Origin: Astatotilapia calliptera
Taxonomy: Eukaryota; Chordata; Actinopteri; Cichliformes; Cichlidae
Length of the DNA stretch: 64,000 nucleotides
NCBI RefSeq assembly: GCF_900246225.1
Contig: NC_039318.1
Location: forward strand, 22,406,204 to 22,470,203
Direction: 5' to 3'
Shown one piece after another: positions 1 through 14,265 of the stretch. The translations under genes were made by a program, and so were the position numbers. The notes beneath the pieces were generated by a model. That model was given only the letters and a program-made list of their open reading frames with translations. It made no database searches and had not been told where the DNA came from. Numbering within the stretch: the first letter of the stretch is position 1; the number at the start of each line of letters is the position of its first letter.

Positions 1-775
1 ATCCGACTTGACCATGTCGTTGGTCTTAAAGGCACAGTTTTATCTTTAAAGAGAGGTCTTTTTCTGTTGCTATTGGGAAATACTCCCCCTATTTGTTGTG
101 GTGTGCCACCGGGGTCTGTTTTGTGTCTGTTTTGGATCCAACTCTCTGCTTTTTTTTTATACATGATACCTTTGGGATCCATTTTCAGGAAATACACATT
201 CCCTTTCACTGTTATACTGATGACATCCAAATTTACTTCCCCTTGAAATTGTATGTCTCTGTCCCCCTTCACCTTCTGCTTAACTGCCTACATGATGTTA
301 AAGAGTGGTTAAAACACAATTTTCTCGCCCTAAATGGAAATAGGACTGAAGTTATTGTTTTTGGAAGTCATGGCCCTTTTGGATAACTGATGCCCTTGGT
401 CCTCTTGCTTGTCATCATTTCCACACTGTAAGAAATCTCGGCATGTTTTTAGATGGCTCTTTTAAATTAGAGAAGCAAGTGTCCACAGTTGTGAAATCGG
501 TTTTTAATCAGTTACGTGAAATTGCGAAGCATCATCTTCCTCCTAAAGACCTAGAAAAATTTATTCATGCCTTCATCACCTCTAAACTGGACTACCGCAG
601 TTTTCTCTATTTGGGTCGTCAACACTCATCTCTCCATTGCAGCAGCATTTTAGTCCAAACAGGTGTTAGAATGTAGGTACACATCACTTCACATCACTTG
701 CCATATGATATTCGTACTTCAGAATCTACACAGTCCTTCAAATCACACTTAAAACACATCTTTTATGTTGGCTTT
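1..775 (+). mobile_element. L2/CR1-like LINE fragment, reverse transcriptase and C-terminus, decayed
   Basis: The window opens inside a non-LTR retrotransposon reverse transcriptase. Translation near 100-130 gives the RT block GVPPGSVLGP, and near 215-235 a degenerate active-site block reading CYTDDIQIYF where YADD is usual. The tail near 440-640 (LDYRSFLY) and 695-775 (LPYDIRTSESTQSFKSHLK) matches the C-terminal part of L2-type elements. Reading frame is lost by stops and by a deletion near 655-690, so this copy is dead. Clade assignment rests on motif recognition only. Confidence 0.75.
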
Positions 776-845
776 TAAATCAAGTTCAGTTTAACATCAG
801 GCTTGTTTTATGTTTTGTTTTTATGTTAATACATTGTCATTGCCT

Positions 846-1142
<297 letters not shown>

Positions 1143-1201
1143 AACTTTGTTGCATTTAAATGTGCGATAGAATTTTTTTGTTGCTTTTGTTTAAGGGAAT
1201 A

Positions 1202-1351
1202 ATGGAGGGTATAGGAGACCAACTCAAGCTGATGGTGAAAACCTTCAGGAGGGAGCGTCACCGGGTCTTACAGTCTGAGAGGACCACCATTCATGGAGCT
1301 GATGGCATGCTTATGGTGCTGCAGGTGGCCATGGCAGAAGTGAATAAAAAG
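1202..1351 (+). CDS. parpbp: PARPBP coding exon 1
   Basis: Fifty codons starting MEGIGDQLK and ending AEVNKK, with donor GTAACC. The start was chosen because it is the first ATG after the acceptor-like TTTAAG near 1195 and lines up with the human N-terminus; the conserved block is SERTTIHGADGMLMVLQ. The upstream in-frame ATG at 1160 lies in what looks like intron. Confidence 0.9.
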
Positions 1352-4300
1352 GTAACCCTAACACCCTGAAAATACCACAGATTATTTGTATCTGTCCTCT
1401 CTCACCACCTCCATCAACCTCATCTGTGGCATTCCAGTTTCCCCCCTGCCTGCCAGCTCCATCTTTAGCAGCATCCTCTAATTTGCGCAGAGCTCAAAGG
1501 ATATGAAAAGACAACACCAGGCACAGCCTGTAAGCCAGGCTGCCATCTGGCGAGTGATACAGGAGTATCAGCTGCCGAACTTCCAGGCGTCAGAGCAGTT
1601 TATCTCCTCAGGCTGTCATACTTCTGAATTCATCCTCTACACTCTACCACAAATAGTAGCTTTATTTTTATGTGCTTATTATTTATTAATTTGTGTATTT
1701 TTGTGAGCAACATAAGAGGCTGGTGTTGGATAATGATTGAAAACATGGAGATCTTAAATAACCCACCTTTCTGCACTCTTCCCTAACAGTCCCACTCAAT
1801 CACAATCGTAGCATCTTTAACTCAGCTGCATCCAGCTGAGTGACTGTCTAAGCCACATGACATCTTCTAACCCTTCTCCTTATATTCTCATCCATCTCCT
1901 CCACCCTGCTGCTGCTTTGAACAGTTGACCACAAATATTCAAATTCATCTTCACCAACTCGTTCTCTGCTGTGCTCCTTTTTCTTTCACCTGCATGCACT
2001 TACTCTCAGTCTTACTGATTTGAACGCCTCTTCTCTAGATGAGATCTCCCATCAGCCTGCTCCTTATTTTCACAAGCCACAAAAGTCACGCTTTGACCCA
2101 AAGTACCAGTCGAAAGGTTTTCAGACTGCGTAGCTGATGGGCTTTTTTCATGATTGCATCATTTTTGCACAAATAATACACAACATGTATCTTGATTTCT
2201 TCCACAGCTTTGTTGTTAGACCACAAGGAATACACAGAAACTACAAAAAAAGATTGGATGTAAAATGCAGTTTAAAATAGGTTTATTAAAATGCTGCAAC
2301 ACCACCTCAAAGTTACTCAGTTTTAAGTAATACGGTTCTGGACTTGATTCATTTATTCATACACTTTAAAATACTTTTACTGATCTGATTCATATCTATA
2401 AAGGACAGGTCACACAGATGACCCTTGATGCAGTCTCACCTCTACCTTGAAACCACCTATCCCACCTCATTGCCCTCATGTGTGCCATTTGCTGCTACTT
2501 AGTTCCTCATGCAGTAACTCACCTCCTCCCTCGCCACATGCTTTGACTAAATCCACAAAGTCTCAATGGGTCTACGTCTGACTTTCAAAGTGCTCTTTCC
2601 TGGCACGAGACCCTACTGCCACTCGCAAATCATCACCTCCATTCTTAATCGAGCTTCCACTACACTTTCCCATAATTTCATGCTGTGGCTGATCAGCTTT
2701 ATTCCTCTGTAGTTTGGTCCCTTTATGCTTAAAAATGCCTATATATACAGATTTAAAAAAAAATCCATCTAAAAGTAAAGTTAAAGTAGCTGAAATGCAG
2801 CAATTCTGATAGCCCAAGGTTTTCTGAAGTTATCAAACTTTGTCTAATGGTAAACCAATAACTTGCATTTTAGGCCCTTTATTTAACAAAAGGGTCAGGC
2901 TATCCAGTAACACTGAGAAATCTTAGAGCCATTTTATAACAGGATATATCCGTCGCTGCACATATTAAACAAATATGTAAGACTGTTTTCTTTAATCTGC
3001 ACAATATTTGTTAAAAATAGAAACATCCTGTCTCAGACTGACGCTGAAAAATTAGTTCATTTATTGTCAAAGGAGCTTGCAAAGAAAAGCATCTGGACTT
3101 CTTTAAGTTGCTTGAAGACATTTCACCTCTCATCCGAGAAGCTTCTTCAGTTCTAAGGTCAAATGGTGCAGAGTCCCAGATTTAAACCTAGTGGGAGTGT
3201 CCCCCCACAGAGGGACAAAAGGACCCCCTGATGAGCCAAGGTGTGAAATTGGGTGTGGGTCCCAATCAGCCAGGGTTTCAGGTGAGCTCATTGTGAAACC
3301 TGGCCCCACCTTATCATATGAATTCCTGAGGTCAGATGGCCCAGGATGTGAGTCAGGGGGTCCTTTTGTCCCTCTGTGGGGGGACACTCCCACTAGGTTT
3401 AAATCTGGGACTCTGCACCATTTGACCTTAGAACTGAAGAAGCTTCTCGGATGAGAGGTGAAACGTCTTCAAGCAACTTAAAGAAGTCCAGACGCTTTTC
3501 TTTGCAAGCTCCTTTGACTACGATGACCTGGATGACTGAGAACCTTCACAGACACAGTTCATTTATTTAGTACTTCCAGACTGGAGTGTTGTATTCCTTC
3601 AATCTCATGCAGAGCCTTCAGCTTTCAGGGCCCTCCACTATGGAACCAGTTCTCAGTTTGGGTTCAGGAGACGGGCTCTGTTTTAAGAATAGGCTTCAAA
3701 CTCTTACTTTTGATAATGATTTGGTAAAGCATGGTTATGGCTGCATCAGGTGAACCTGAATCAGTTGTTAGTTGAGCTGGTGTAGGCTCAGGCTTGTGTG
3801 GGACTTCCCATGATGCACTCTGCTGCATGGCATTAACTTTTGTCTTCTCTTTTTCTTAATTTTTTTTCTGCCTCCCCAATTCATGGCAGATGGCTGCCCC
3901 TGTGTTAGCCTGGCTCAGCTGGAGTTTTCTTCCTGTTAAAAGGGAGTTCTTCCTTCCCACTGTCACAAATGCTTGCTTGCTTACAGGCAATCTCGTCTTT
4001 TTGGACGTTTCTGACACTTGCCAATATAAAGAGCTTTGAGTTGATTTATTGTGAGTTGGTGCTGGAAAATTAAAACTGAATTGAAACGTACTGTGACAGC
4101 AACCATGTTGTAAACCCAGCCTTTCACGCTTCACTCTCAGTCGCTCTGAGGATACTCTTTTTTTTTTTTTTTTTTAAATGTTAATGTTTCTGGACTCATT
4201 TAGGATAAAGTTGAATTTTGAAGGTGAGGCAACTGATGAATTTCCTCTTTCGCAAAATGGAAAATAAATGGAATTAAGGAGGAAAAATATACAGTGTGTC

Positions 4301-7300
4301 TGTTATCCGGTGTCGTAAAAGCGAGGCTGTGTGAGCCCATTTCACATCATCATCACGGCATAGTTCAATTGAACCATCAGGCCGACTGTCATCACGTCTA
4401 TAACTGATGACATTACTGCAGGTTTCCGGGTGAGACCACTCATGGCTTATTTTTGGACGGCTGCAGAAGGTCTCTTTGCTTTTGAACTGATTGTTTCCAG
4501 GCTGTTTGTAATTGCACATGCTGCTTTCTCTCTTCCTGTGACAGCATGGCGGAGAGTTCAAAGTGGCTCTGAGTGATGTCCTGATGGCCTGGAAACACTT
4601 ATTGTTAGACAAACTTCACCTGCTGCCCCCCAGCCCTGCACGCCTGGAGAACTATGATCTCATTGTGGAGGCATACGAGTCGTTCCTGAAACGCTCCAAC
4701 ACCATCGACCTGATTGATCTCCTCTTCATGTACAAACAGCTGAGGCTGGTGGACTCTGATCCAGAGGAGCCTGTGAGCCTGGTGAGCTGGTTGAAATCAG
4801 GCTGATGATGTTGATTGTGGATGATCACACTGGCTACACAGTTGGAGATAAGGCCAATCTGTTTATCCCCTCTCTCTCTCTCTGCTTTTGTAAATTCTTT
4901 TGCCAAGATCCAGCTGTTTGAGTTCCTATCGGGCAACGTGGAAGTCCCAGAGTTGCCAGTTTCCTCAGTCCCGTCAACCCCATCTGGTAAAGGCAGGTCC
5001 TGCAGCTCACAGGTAGGCCCAACTGTGTTTTTTCTGCTTCAGTGAAAGGTGCAACTTGTTTCATAAACTCCCACAAGAAATCCTTTATTTCCACTTTGCC
5101 TTCTGCCTTTGAATATTGTGTTTTAGTAATATGAAATGCTTCTCTCCTGCAGGCAGTAATCCATGCTTTTGCTTTCCCAGCCTTCAGTGTAATTTCTGTC
5201 TGGAATCCATCCTGCTCTTATTGACAGGAGCTCTATATCACATCACTCAGATTTAAGGGTGCAATGTGAATTCAATTACCAGGCAGATGTTTAAAACACG
5301 ACACAGGAGCTTCTGTAACACAGTCTCTTTGCTGGTCTCTTCTGCCTCTTGCAAATTTATGGGGTTTTAGAGAGGAGGCTTGCTGTGCTGATGTAATTTT
5401 TTACTGGAGCGATGCCAGCTGCTGTTTGTAGCCGTTTTACTCGGGAACTAAAGCTACTTTCCAGTTTGGGCATTTCAGACCGAAGGTTTTTACTGAAGTA
5501 AATGTTGTTGCTGGTTTGCTTAGCAGAAGTAAAAACAGACACGGAGAGATTATCTGCTGTTTTAATATAAATAGGGAAATAAAAATAATTTGCCGCTGTC
5601 TTGTCTGGTTCCAGTAACTTCCTGGAGTCTCTGCTTTGTTTGGCTGCAGAATGGCAAACTAATACAGCAGATAACTCTCCATCAAATCCGTACATTTTTG
5701 TTTCAGTGATATCTCTAGACCCTTACCCCTAAACTAGTCATGGGAGGTGGTCTATTCCTGTTGAAAGAGAGTTCTTTCTCCTCGTTGTTGCCAAAATCAT
5801 GTTCATAGGAGACCATCTGGTTGTTGGGATTTTCTGTCTATCACCTTACAATATAACTGATGGATGGTTTGTTTGGTCTTAAAACAATAAAAAAAAACAA
5901 AAAAAAACAAAAACTGAGGTACTAATATAAGTTTTTGTTTTATTTCATTTTGCGTTTAAAATATTTCCTCCTGGTAGGTTTTTTTTTTTGTTTGTTTGTT
6001 TTGTTTTTTTCAGCTTTAGTTTTTAATGTTAATTGTAGCCTTTCTTCTTAAACTATTGTAAGGTCAAGACAGGGGAGAGATTTATAAACATGATACCTAG
6101 CTGCCATCTATGATGTGGTGATTAACACAGTCACCTTACACCTAGAACATCCCCAGTTTGAAACAATGAGGAGACACAACTCTATGTGGCTCTATCTGGT
6201 ATGGTCACTAATTGGGGAAACAAGGGAGCTGAAGGTTTAACTGTATCTATTAGGTGCCTGGTTTATTGATCGGGCTTGTTTCCAGTCTCCTTGGCACCAG
6301 CAGTCAGTAACCTTTTGAGGTTATTTAATTCAAAGGAAAGGATAAATATACATTGTGTAGTTATGTCTTCCAACAAACTACACTTATAATCTATTATAAA
6401 TGCATAGGAGCGGGTGTGCAGCCACTGTCTTCCACCACCATATTTAAATACAGTGGCCAAGAAGGACACCTCCCTTCTGACCAATTGAGAAAAGTATGAA
6501 TATAATATGAAACAGTATTCATATTTGTTCCTACTGTACCTCTGTTGCTTTTCAATTCTGCTACCAAATCACTAGAATGCGCTGATTTTTCTCTCTTCAA
6601 ATTGACCCAAACCCTTCCAATCTATTTGAAGTAGAAGTTGCAGGAAATGTACTTGAGGAAACAATGGTACTGAGTTGGCTAATCACAGTTGTTTGAGGAG
6701 GGTTGACACAATGTGTAGTTACATCATGAGTTTTTCATCTGAAAAATGAAAGTAAACAAAACCCAAAATTTCCAAAGTGCTGGTTAAGCACTTGCATTAA
6801 TGCCATGACGTTAACTGTTCATCCATCCATTCGCTTCCGCTTATCCTTTTCAGGGTCGCGGGGGGCGCTGGAGCCTATCCCAGCTGTCATAGGGCGAAAG
6901 GCGGGGTGCACCCTGGACAGGTCGCCAGTCTGTCGCAGGGCTAACACACAGGGACAGACAACCATTCACACTCACATTCACTCGCACATTCACACCTAGT
7001 GACAATTTGGATTAATCAATTAACCTATCCCCACAAGCTGCATGTCTTTGGACGGTGGGAGGAAGCCGTAGTACCCGGAGAGAACCCACGCAAACACGGG
7101 GAGAACATGCAAACTCCACACAGAAAGACCCCGGCCTGATGGTGGAATTGAACTCAGGACCTTCTTGCTGTGCAGCAACAGTGCTAACCACCGTGCCACT
7201 GTGCTGCACTGTTCATTAACTGTTCATTAGCCTTTGAATGCCATAATACCAATGAGAGGATGCAACCAAAAATGCATCTCAAACACGTTACCCAGTTTAA

Positions 7301-7662
7301 GATTTAATAGACTTTCTGTTAGTTTCCCTTATAATCTTGGGGAACCGTTGACAGTTTATTAAAATGTAAAAATCTTTGGTCTTGTGTGTTTTCTATTTGT
7401 CTGTAGGTGAAAATGGCTGTGAGACGCGTTTTCTGCTCCTATCTGAATTTGCTGGTAAACACCAAGAACGACATTGCCATGGCGCTAATCCTCGACGTTC
7501 CCAGTCGCACTCTTGGACGACAGGCGTTTACTGACATCAAGCATGCTGCGCACAACAGCAACACTTCTCTGTTCTTGGTAAGAACACCCCCAGTCATTAT
7601 GTGCTCAAGTAAATGAGAGTAATCCTCTCTGGTGCAACATCTGGGTCGTTCTCATGCTTTTG

Positions 7663-7696
<34 letters not shown>

Positions 7697-10600
7697 AGGC
7701 CGTGACGTCTTTTGTTAGGGCTCTCCAGCTTGGAGGGAAGGGCTATGCTCCAGCTGAATCTGACCCACTGAGAAAGCATGTCAAAGGCCTGTCTGACTTT
7801 GTCCAGTTTGTAGACAACCTGGAAGAAATACTGGGGGAGATCCCCGACCCAAGGTACACAGAACTGTTTGATCCAGGCTTCCACTTGCTCTCTGTCTTGC
7901 TGCTTAGTTTGACATACGCCTCCACCGTAGAGACAGAACTAAATGTAAATGTCGGGAAGTTGAGATGCACTCTATCACCTGAACTGGAAATTCTTTGTTT
8001 TCTAAAGAATTGAAGTCAAATTGCAATAGAAGTTATAAATACATCAGGCATCACTTAGATTTTCAACAACAGAAAAAACAAAATTGTTCGCTTTTTTTTT
8101 TTTCTCAACCATATAACTTTTTTTTCAATTTTTTTTTTAACTTGTAGCTAGCAGCTTCGCTTAGTTTCACATAATATCTAAATACCAACAGAACACGCTA
8201 CTCTAGCTTTATCAAAACGCTGGAGTCTGAATAACATAGTTTTTAGTGCCTCTTAACCTATAAATTATCACACATTGGCTATCATCTCACACAAGATGAA
8301 TTATGTTTCCTACTTTATGTTTACAGCTTGTAAGCTTAGCATAAGCATCTGCTTAGTTTAATGTTAATTACATTGTGAGGCTAGCTATATCACTTCATGT
8401 CATTCACACATATATAGTATATTTTTATGTAAGTAGCAGTTAATTAATAGTCTTCTTAATCAACATATTAACAACAAATGTTTTTGAAATCTAAATCTTT
8501 TGTACAAAGTGGGCATTGAAGTAAATGGGGTTTTTTTTTTGTTTTTGTTGTTGTTGTTGTTTTTTTTGTCAAAAAGCTGTCTTTAATTATTTTTTCAGGT
8601 AATCATTTCTAGAACACCTTAAAAATCATGTAAAAGAATCTGTCATTTTTTCCTAGTTTACTGTAACACACATACTGTTGCGTGTTACTGTGTTAATGTT
8701 TAAGCATGACTAAAAATGTTTGAATCATGCAATATAAGTAACAGATTTCTTTACTTTTATTGACCTGAGGGAACCCCGAAAAGGTTTTCAGTTTCAGATA
8801 AATACCTAATAATTTCAAATTGTTCTACAGTATTTAATAACTTGTGCTTTTATAGTACACACACATGTATTTCATATCCAGAGTCATCCTAAGCTGATGA
8901 GGAGAATGCAGAGATTCCAAGAAAAGCTGAGCACCTGGCGGCAGCTGAAGTCAAGCACAGTGAAACTTGTGATTTATAATTGGATTGGATTTTTCTTTGA
9001 ATTTCTCCACTTCAGTTCAGGTTAAATCCCGCTTCCTTTCTGGAGGAGCTGACTCAGTTCTTGTGAATTCAAGGATTTGGCAGTGCGCTGCTACGACTGG
9101 TGGGAATATTTGTAGCAGGGCGGATCAGACTGTGCTGAAATCACACCTGTGATCATAAAATCCACCTGTCCCCCCACTGCTTCTTATTATTTCCTCCCAA
9201 ATCCCTGTAATGACTCCCATCTAAGCATGATAACATTTGGATTGCTAAAGCATGTTCATCTTTGCTACATCAAAGCCCATCTTTGTTAAATAACTTGTTC
9301 CCCGTGTGTTTGCTTCGCTCACTTTGATGAACTATCATCAAACCTAGAGCTCCACAGATCACTCTCTATACTGTTACAGATTATTTTAGATGTCAAAGCA
9401 TCTGGCACCACAACAGAAGTGGCTATCACAAATAATTTAGCAGTTCAATCATGTGAGCTTTGAGCTGAAGCTGCAGAAGGAGCCTTTTGTAAGCAGTCCC
9501 AGTAGCAACGGCGGATTCGCTCGAGCCATAACAACACATGATGTTTGTGCAGTGCCGTGTTCAACTCTCGCTGCTCTTCTGAGGGTTCTCAGTTCACGCG
9601 GGTCGTTGAGAACTCCCGTCTGATGAGATGCTGATGAGCATGGCCAACGTGTCTTTCAGCAGGCAGTGCCTTTACGCTCTCAGTGGAGTACCGTATTTCC
9701 TCATACAAACACCTTCTGTGGCGAGTTCAGGGCCCCTTGTTCAGCGAACATCTGTTTTCCCAAATGATTCTGTTACTGAGGCGCGCTCGCTCCCTCGCAT
9801 CAGAGCCGGGTCAGGTTTGGACCACCGCCTCGCCACCAAAACATTTTGGTGCACTTGACTGTTTGAAACTTACATAAATGATATGTTGCTATGATTTTTG
9901 GACATACTGTGGAGACAAACACGGATCAACACCCCCCCTCCCAACTGCGACATAAAGAGGAAAATCAGACCGGAGTGCAGTGACCATGTAACTGTTATAA
10001 CTGTTAACATTGGCAAAACTCTGCTATAGTGAAATAAAGCTCTACTGGATGTTAATGCTGAAACAATTACTCTGAGCCCTGAAATTCAGTGTCCAATTAA
10101 TTGAAAGTGAAGAAGCAGTATATCTTTTAAAGACATTCAGACTAAAGCCCCGGCTTTTCTGCGAGAGCGTTATTCATGCTGGCAAATGTTGGCTGAACTC
10201 TTGAAGACTGTTTACTCCATCCAGATGAAAACCACTGTGTGTCCCGCATAAGAAAGAATCTGCTCCTTTCCAAAGTTATTCAGCGTTTCTTCTCTTCCTG
10301 TAGCTCATTTCTTGTTCCCTTGTCACTTTGTTGACTTCCCAGTGTATGTGGAGCCAGGCTGGTGACCGCCATCAGGGCGGTGTTGGTGAAGGGTCGCAGC
10401 AGCGGAGATGCCGTGTACGCTGCTGCTGAGGAGACTGCACAGGAGCTAAAGGAGAGGATCTGCCAGCTACACCAGATCCAGAAGCAGTCTGCTAATGGAA
10501 GCGGGACAGGGATAAGTCCTGCAAGGGTAATGTATAACCTCTGCTTTCAGCCAGCTGGCTCCACTCTGGGCTTTTCCTTCTCGCCACAAGTCCATACATT

Positions 10601-13600
10601 GAACCCACTTCATGTTTCACTGTCTGTTCACCATCTGGCAGAGCTGTGACTGTAGTTATGTTGGTCTTCACCCCCAGCCAAAAGTGTATGCAGTCAATCA
10701 CGCTACAGCATACGGAGGTCGTGACACTGTGAAGGTGCTGATGGCGCTGCTGGATGAAGAAGCCCTGACTCCTCCGTGTCAAAGCAAAGCCGACCTGCTG
10801 TCCGAGGATCAGCCCGTCCTCGGTGGAGCAGAGGGGACCTGCGTCCTCACGCTGTTCAGGTTGGTTCCTGTTAATTCTGCAGTTCACTCAAAATCTGATA
10901 TCTGCATTTTCAGTTGGTTAAAATAAATATTAAGGCTACATTTGGCAAAATTAAGAATTAAAGCAGGCCTGACTTACTGCATTATGTGATGACCTCTAGA
11001 AGAAAGGTTATAATAGTAAAATAAAAGTAAATTTAGGGGAGTTTGACTAATAGTGGGTTTTAAGGTCAACCAAAAAAATTGCTTTTAAAGAAGTGAAACA
11101 AAAATACAATATCAATTTATCTAGTTTTAATTTTTAATATTTGATTGTCTTATCCAAATATTAGATTTCTAGTGGTGCAGTACCCAAATTTCATGAAGTG
11201 ACTGTTACCATTTCCTTCAGTGCCATGTGCAAACACAGTAAAGAGCGCTTACATTATATAACACTGTAATAGAGCAAAATCACTACTTTGTATTTATTAA
11301 TTTTTCTATGTTAAACTGGAACTTCATCGTGTTCACAGCCTCGTCGGATTAATTCGAGTTAAATGAGCTTGTAGTTTACTGTCTGCCTTAATATGATGGG
11401 CAAGTTCTTGAAAGATGTTGCTGGTCTTCTTATAATATTTTGTATGGGTTATTGATCCCAAGAGTCCAAATATGTGAGTTTCTTTCCAAAGCAATACCAT
11501 CACTTGAGTTCTTTTTCCTCAGTTCTTTGTCAGTGACACAATAATGCCAAAGGAGAGAATAATTATATTTGTGATTAGTTTGTTGCAGTAAACTCTGAAT
11601 CTGAGTCTGAAACCAGTAAAGACTTTTTTCACTACCACAGGGTTCAGTGAGAGTGGGAATCCCCCTGAAATATAAAATAGGCCAACATGGATCTGTGCGA
11701 CTTTCCTCTGAAACCATATGGAGGAAAATCCTCCCACATCACAATGGAACAATTTATCTGCTCTGAAATAAAAAATAATACAGCCACTGGTTGTGTTTGT
11801 GGCTACAGGGGCGGGTGACACTGTACGGCTAATGCTAGTGAAAACATCTTTACATGGTGAGAGTTTTAAAGGGAGAACGTTGTTTGAAGAAATAGCAGGC
11901 AGATTTCTCGGTTACTGTGGCCATGTAAGCTTGTAGCTTTTTTAATTTATTGAAAAATTTTCTTTGCTTCTCGCTGTGGCTCTCTCTCCTCAGATCCCCT
12001 GAAGTGTCTACTGGATGTTCTCCAGAACCCCTAAAGAACAGAGTCCAGAGCCGACTAGACCTGCTCAAACCCAAGGTAACGTGGGCCCCTTTGTCCAAGA
12101 GCCCCAAATCCTAAATATGAACCTCTCCAAACTGAATCAGATGTCCAAACATTGAAAATAATGTCTTTATATCCTGTAATTTCTTCCTGGTTTTATATTA
12201 TTTATTTGCTTAGCTGAAGCTCTCATCTTAACTGACTTCCACTCTTCCCGTTTGCACAGCTGGGTTTTAGCTTAGTGTTGGTTCGAGCGTGCTGAAAAAG
12301 TTATGTATGGGGCATTCAAACCAGTAACCTGTTAACAGTGCCTGTTTTCTTGGAAAATCCTCTTTTCTGGCACCTACCTAGCATCACTAAAATTTACAAA
12401 AATTTTTATCCCGTATAAACTGAAACGGGTCAGTGAGACCATAAATTCACAAGGAAAGTGTTTAGAGACTTTGGCAAAGGGCAGTTGTCCCACAGAATGT
12501 CCCATCTGAAGTCTTTTATGGCGATAAGAGTCGAATTTGAGTGTTTACGTTAAATGTTTCTCTGGTTCACTCGCTTCAGTCACACAAGCATTACATTATG
12601 ACCACCTGCCTAATATCGCGTTGGCCCCTTTTTGCTGCCAAAACGGCCCTGAACTGTCAAGGTATGGACTCCACTAGACTCCTGAAGGTGTGCTCTGGTA
12701 TCTAGCATGGATGGCAAGATGTTGTACGTTAGCTGTTAACTACAGATCCTTTAAGTCCTGTAAGTTGGATCAGGTGGTGGGGGAGGACGCTGGACAGACC
12801 CGGTGCACCTAAACGCGTAGTGACGGTGTGCTGGGAACGTCTAGCAGAGGCCCCAGTCCATGAGATCTTCAACGCACACCTCCGGCAGAGCTTCATTGCA
12901 TTCCGAGGCAGAGTGGGGACATTGAGTCTGAATGGACCATGTTCAGCATCTCCATTGCCGAAGCTGCTGCATTGAGCTGCGGCCGCAAGGTGGTGTGTGT
13001 GTCATGGGGGTAACCCCCGAACCAAATGGTGGACACCAGAGGTGAAGGGAGCCACCAGGCTCAAGAAGGAGTCCTATCGGGCTTGGTTAGCCTGTGGGAC
13101 TTCGGAGGCAGCTGACAGGTACCGACAGGCCAAGCGGAATGCAGCTCGGACAGTGGCTGAAGCAAAAACTCGGGTGTGGGAGGAGTTCGGGGGAAACTTC
13201 GGACTGCCTCGAAGAGATTCTGGCAAACTGTCAGGCGTCTCAGGAGGGGAAAGCGGTGCTCTACCTGCACTGTGTATAGTGCTGGCGGAGCGCTGCTGAC
13301 TTCGACTGAGAAAATTGTCAGGTGGTGGAAGGAGTACTTCGAGGACTTCCTTAATCCCACTGACACGTCTTCCGAGGAGGAAGCAGAGTCTGGGGATGAG
13401 GGGAATGACCCGCCAATTTCCGGGGGCGAGGTCAGTAAGGCAGTTAAACAACTCCTTGGTGGCAGAGCCCCTGGTGTGGATGAGGTCCGCCCAGAGTTCC
13501 TGAAGGCTCTGGACGTTGTAGGGCTGTTCTGGTTGACACGGCTCTACAATGCTGCGTGGAGATCAGGGGCAGTACCTGTGGACTGGCAGACCGGGGTGGT

Positions 13601-14231
13601 GGTCCCCATCTTTAAGAAGGGGGACCAGAGGGTGTGTTCCAACTACAGGGGGATCACACTCCTCAGCCTCCCTGGGAACGTCTATGCCAGGGTGCTGGAA
13701 AGGAGAGTTCGTCCGCTAGTCGAACCTCGGATACAGGAGGAACAATGCGGTTTTTGTCCTGATTCGCGGAACACTGGACCAGCTCTTTATCCTCTCCAGG
13801 ATACTTGAGGGTGCATGGGAGTTTGCCCAACCAGTCTACATGTGTTTTGTGGACTTGGAGAAGGCATTCGACCGTGTCCCTCGGGGTGTCCTGTGGGAGG
13901 TGCGCCGGGAGTATGGGGTGTCTGGCCCATTGCTACGGGCCATTCGATCACTATACAACTGTTGCAAGAGCTTGGTTCACACGCCGGTTCGATCCCCGGG
14001 CTCTCTGTCCTGATTGTTGTGTCCTTGGGCAAGACACTTTACCTACCGCCTACTGGCGTTGGCCAGAGGGGCCGATGGCGCGATATGGCAGCCTCACTTC
14101 TGTCAGTCTGCCCCAGGGCAGCTGTGGCTACAACTGTAGCTGCCTCCACCAGTGTGTGAATGTGAGAGTGAATGAATAGTAGCATTGTAAAGCGCTTTGG
14201 GTGCCTTGAAAAGCGCTATATAAATCCAATC

Positions 14232-14265
<34 letters not shown>

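Larger units (their letters stand above)
1352..4544 (+). other. PARPBP first coding intron
   Basis: Holds the foldback element at 3066-3518, a LINE-tail repeat at about 3590-4095 and a T tract near 4158. The stretch 1370-3060 is AT-rich with no recognisable gene; the short frame at 1503-1706 has no counterpart in PARPBP of other vertebrates that I know. Confidence 0.8.
5013..7406 (+). other. PARPBP coding intron 3
   Basis: Contains a partial LINE-tail-like repeat (about 5742-5880), poly-A and poly-T tracts near 5880-6010 and a complete SINE at 6823-7207. I see no other gene; the 112-codon frame at 5695-5357 on the - strand has no recognisable motif. Confidence 0.8.

Noticed and set aside
1503..1706. 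67-codon frame in the first coding intron of PARPBP
   Set aside because: No counterpart in PARPBP and no splice sites that keep phase; taken as chance.
3130..3454. Two 87-codon frames with nearly the same protein on opposite strands
   Set aside because: They are the two arms of the foldback element, not genes.
8881..9024. Exon-like stretch in PARPBP intron 5 after ATATCCAG, coding a helical SHPKLMRRMQRFQEKL
   Set aside because: The known PARPBP protein has nothing between the exons on either side, the phases join correctly without it, and the frame shows no clear donor before its stop.
13805..14179. Open frames of 114-124 codons with Cys-rich content
   Set aside because: They run across the LINE-SINE junction; the related frame at 24334-24609 is the same SINE.
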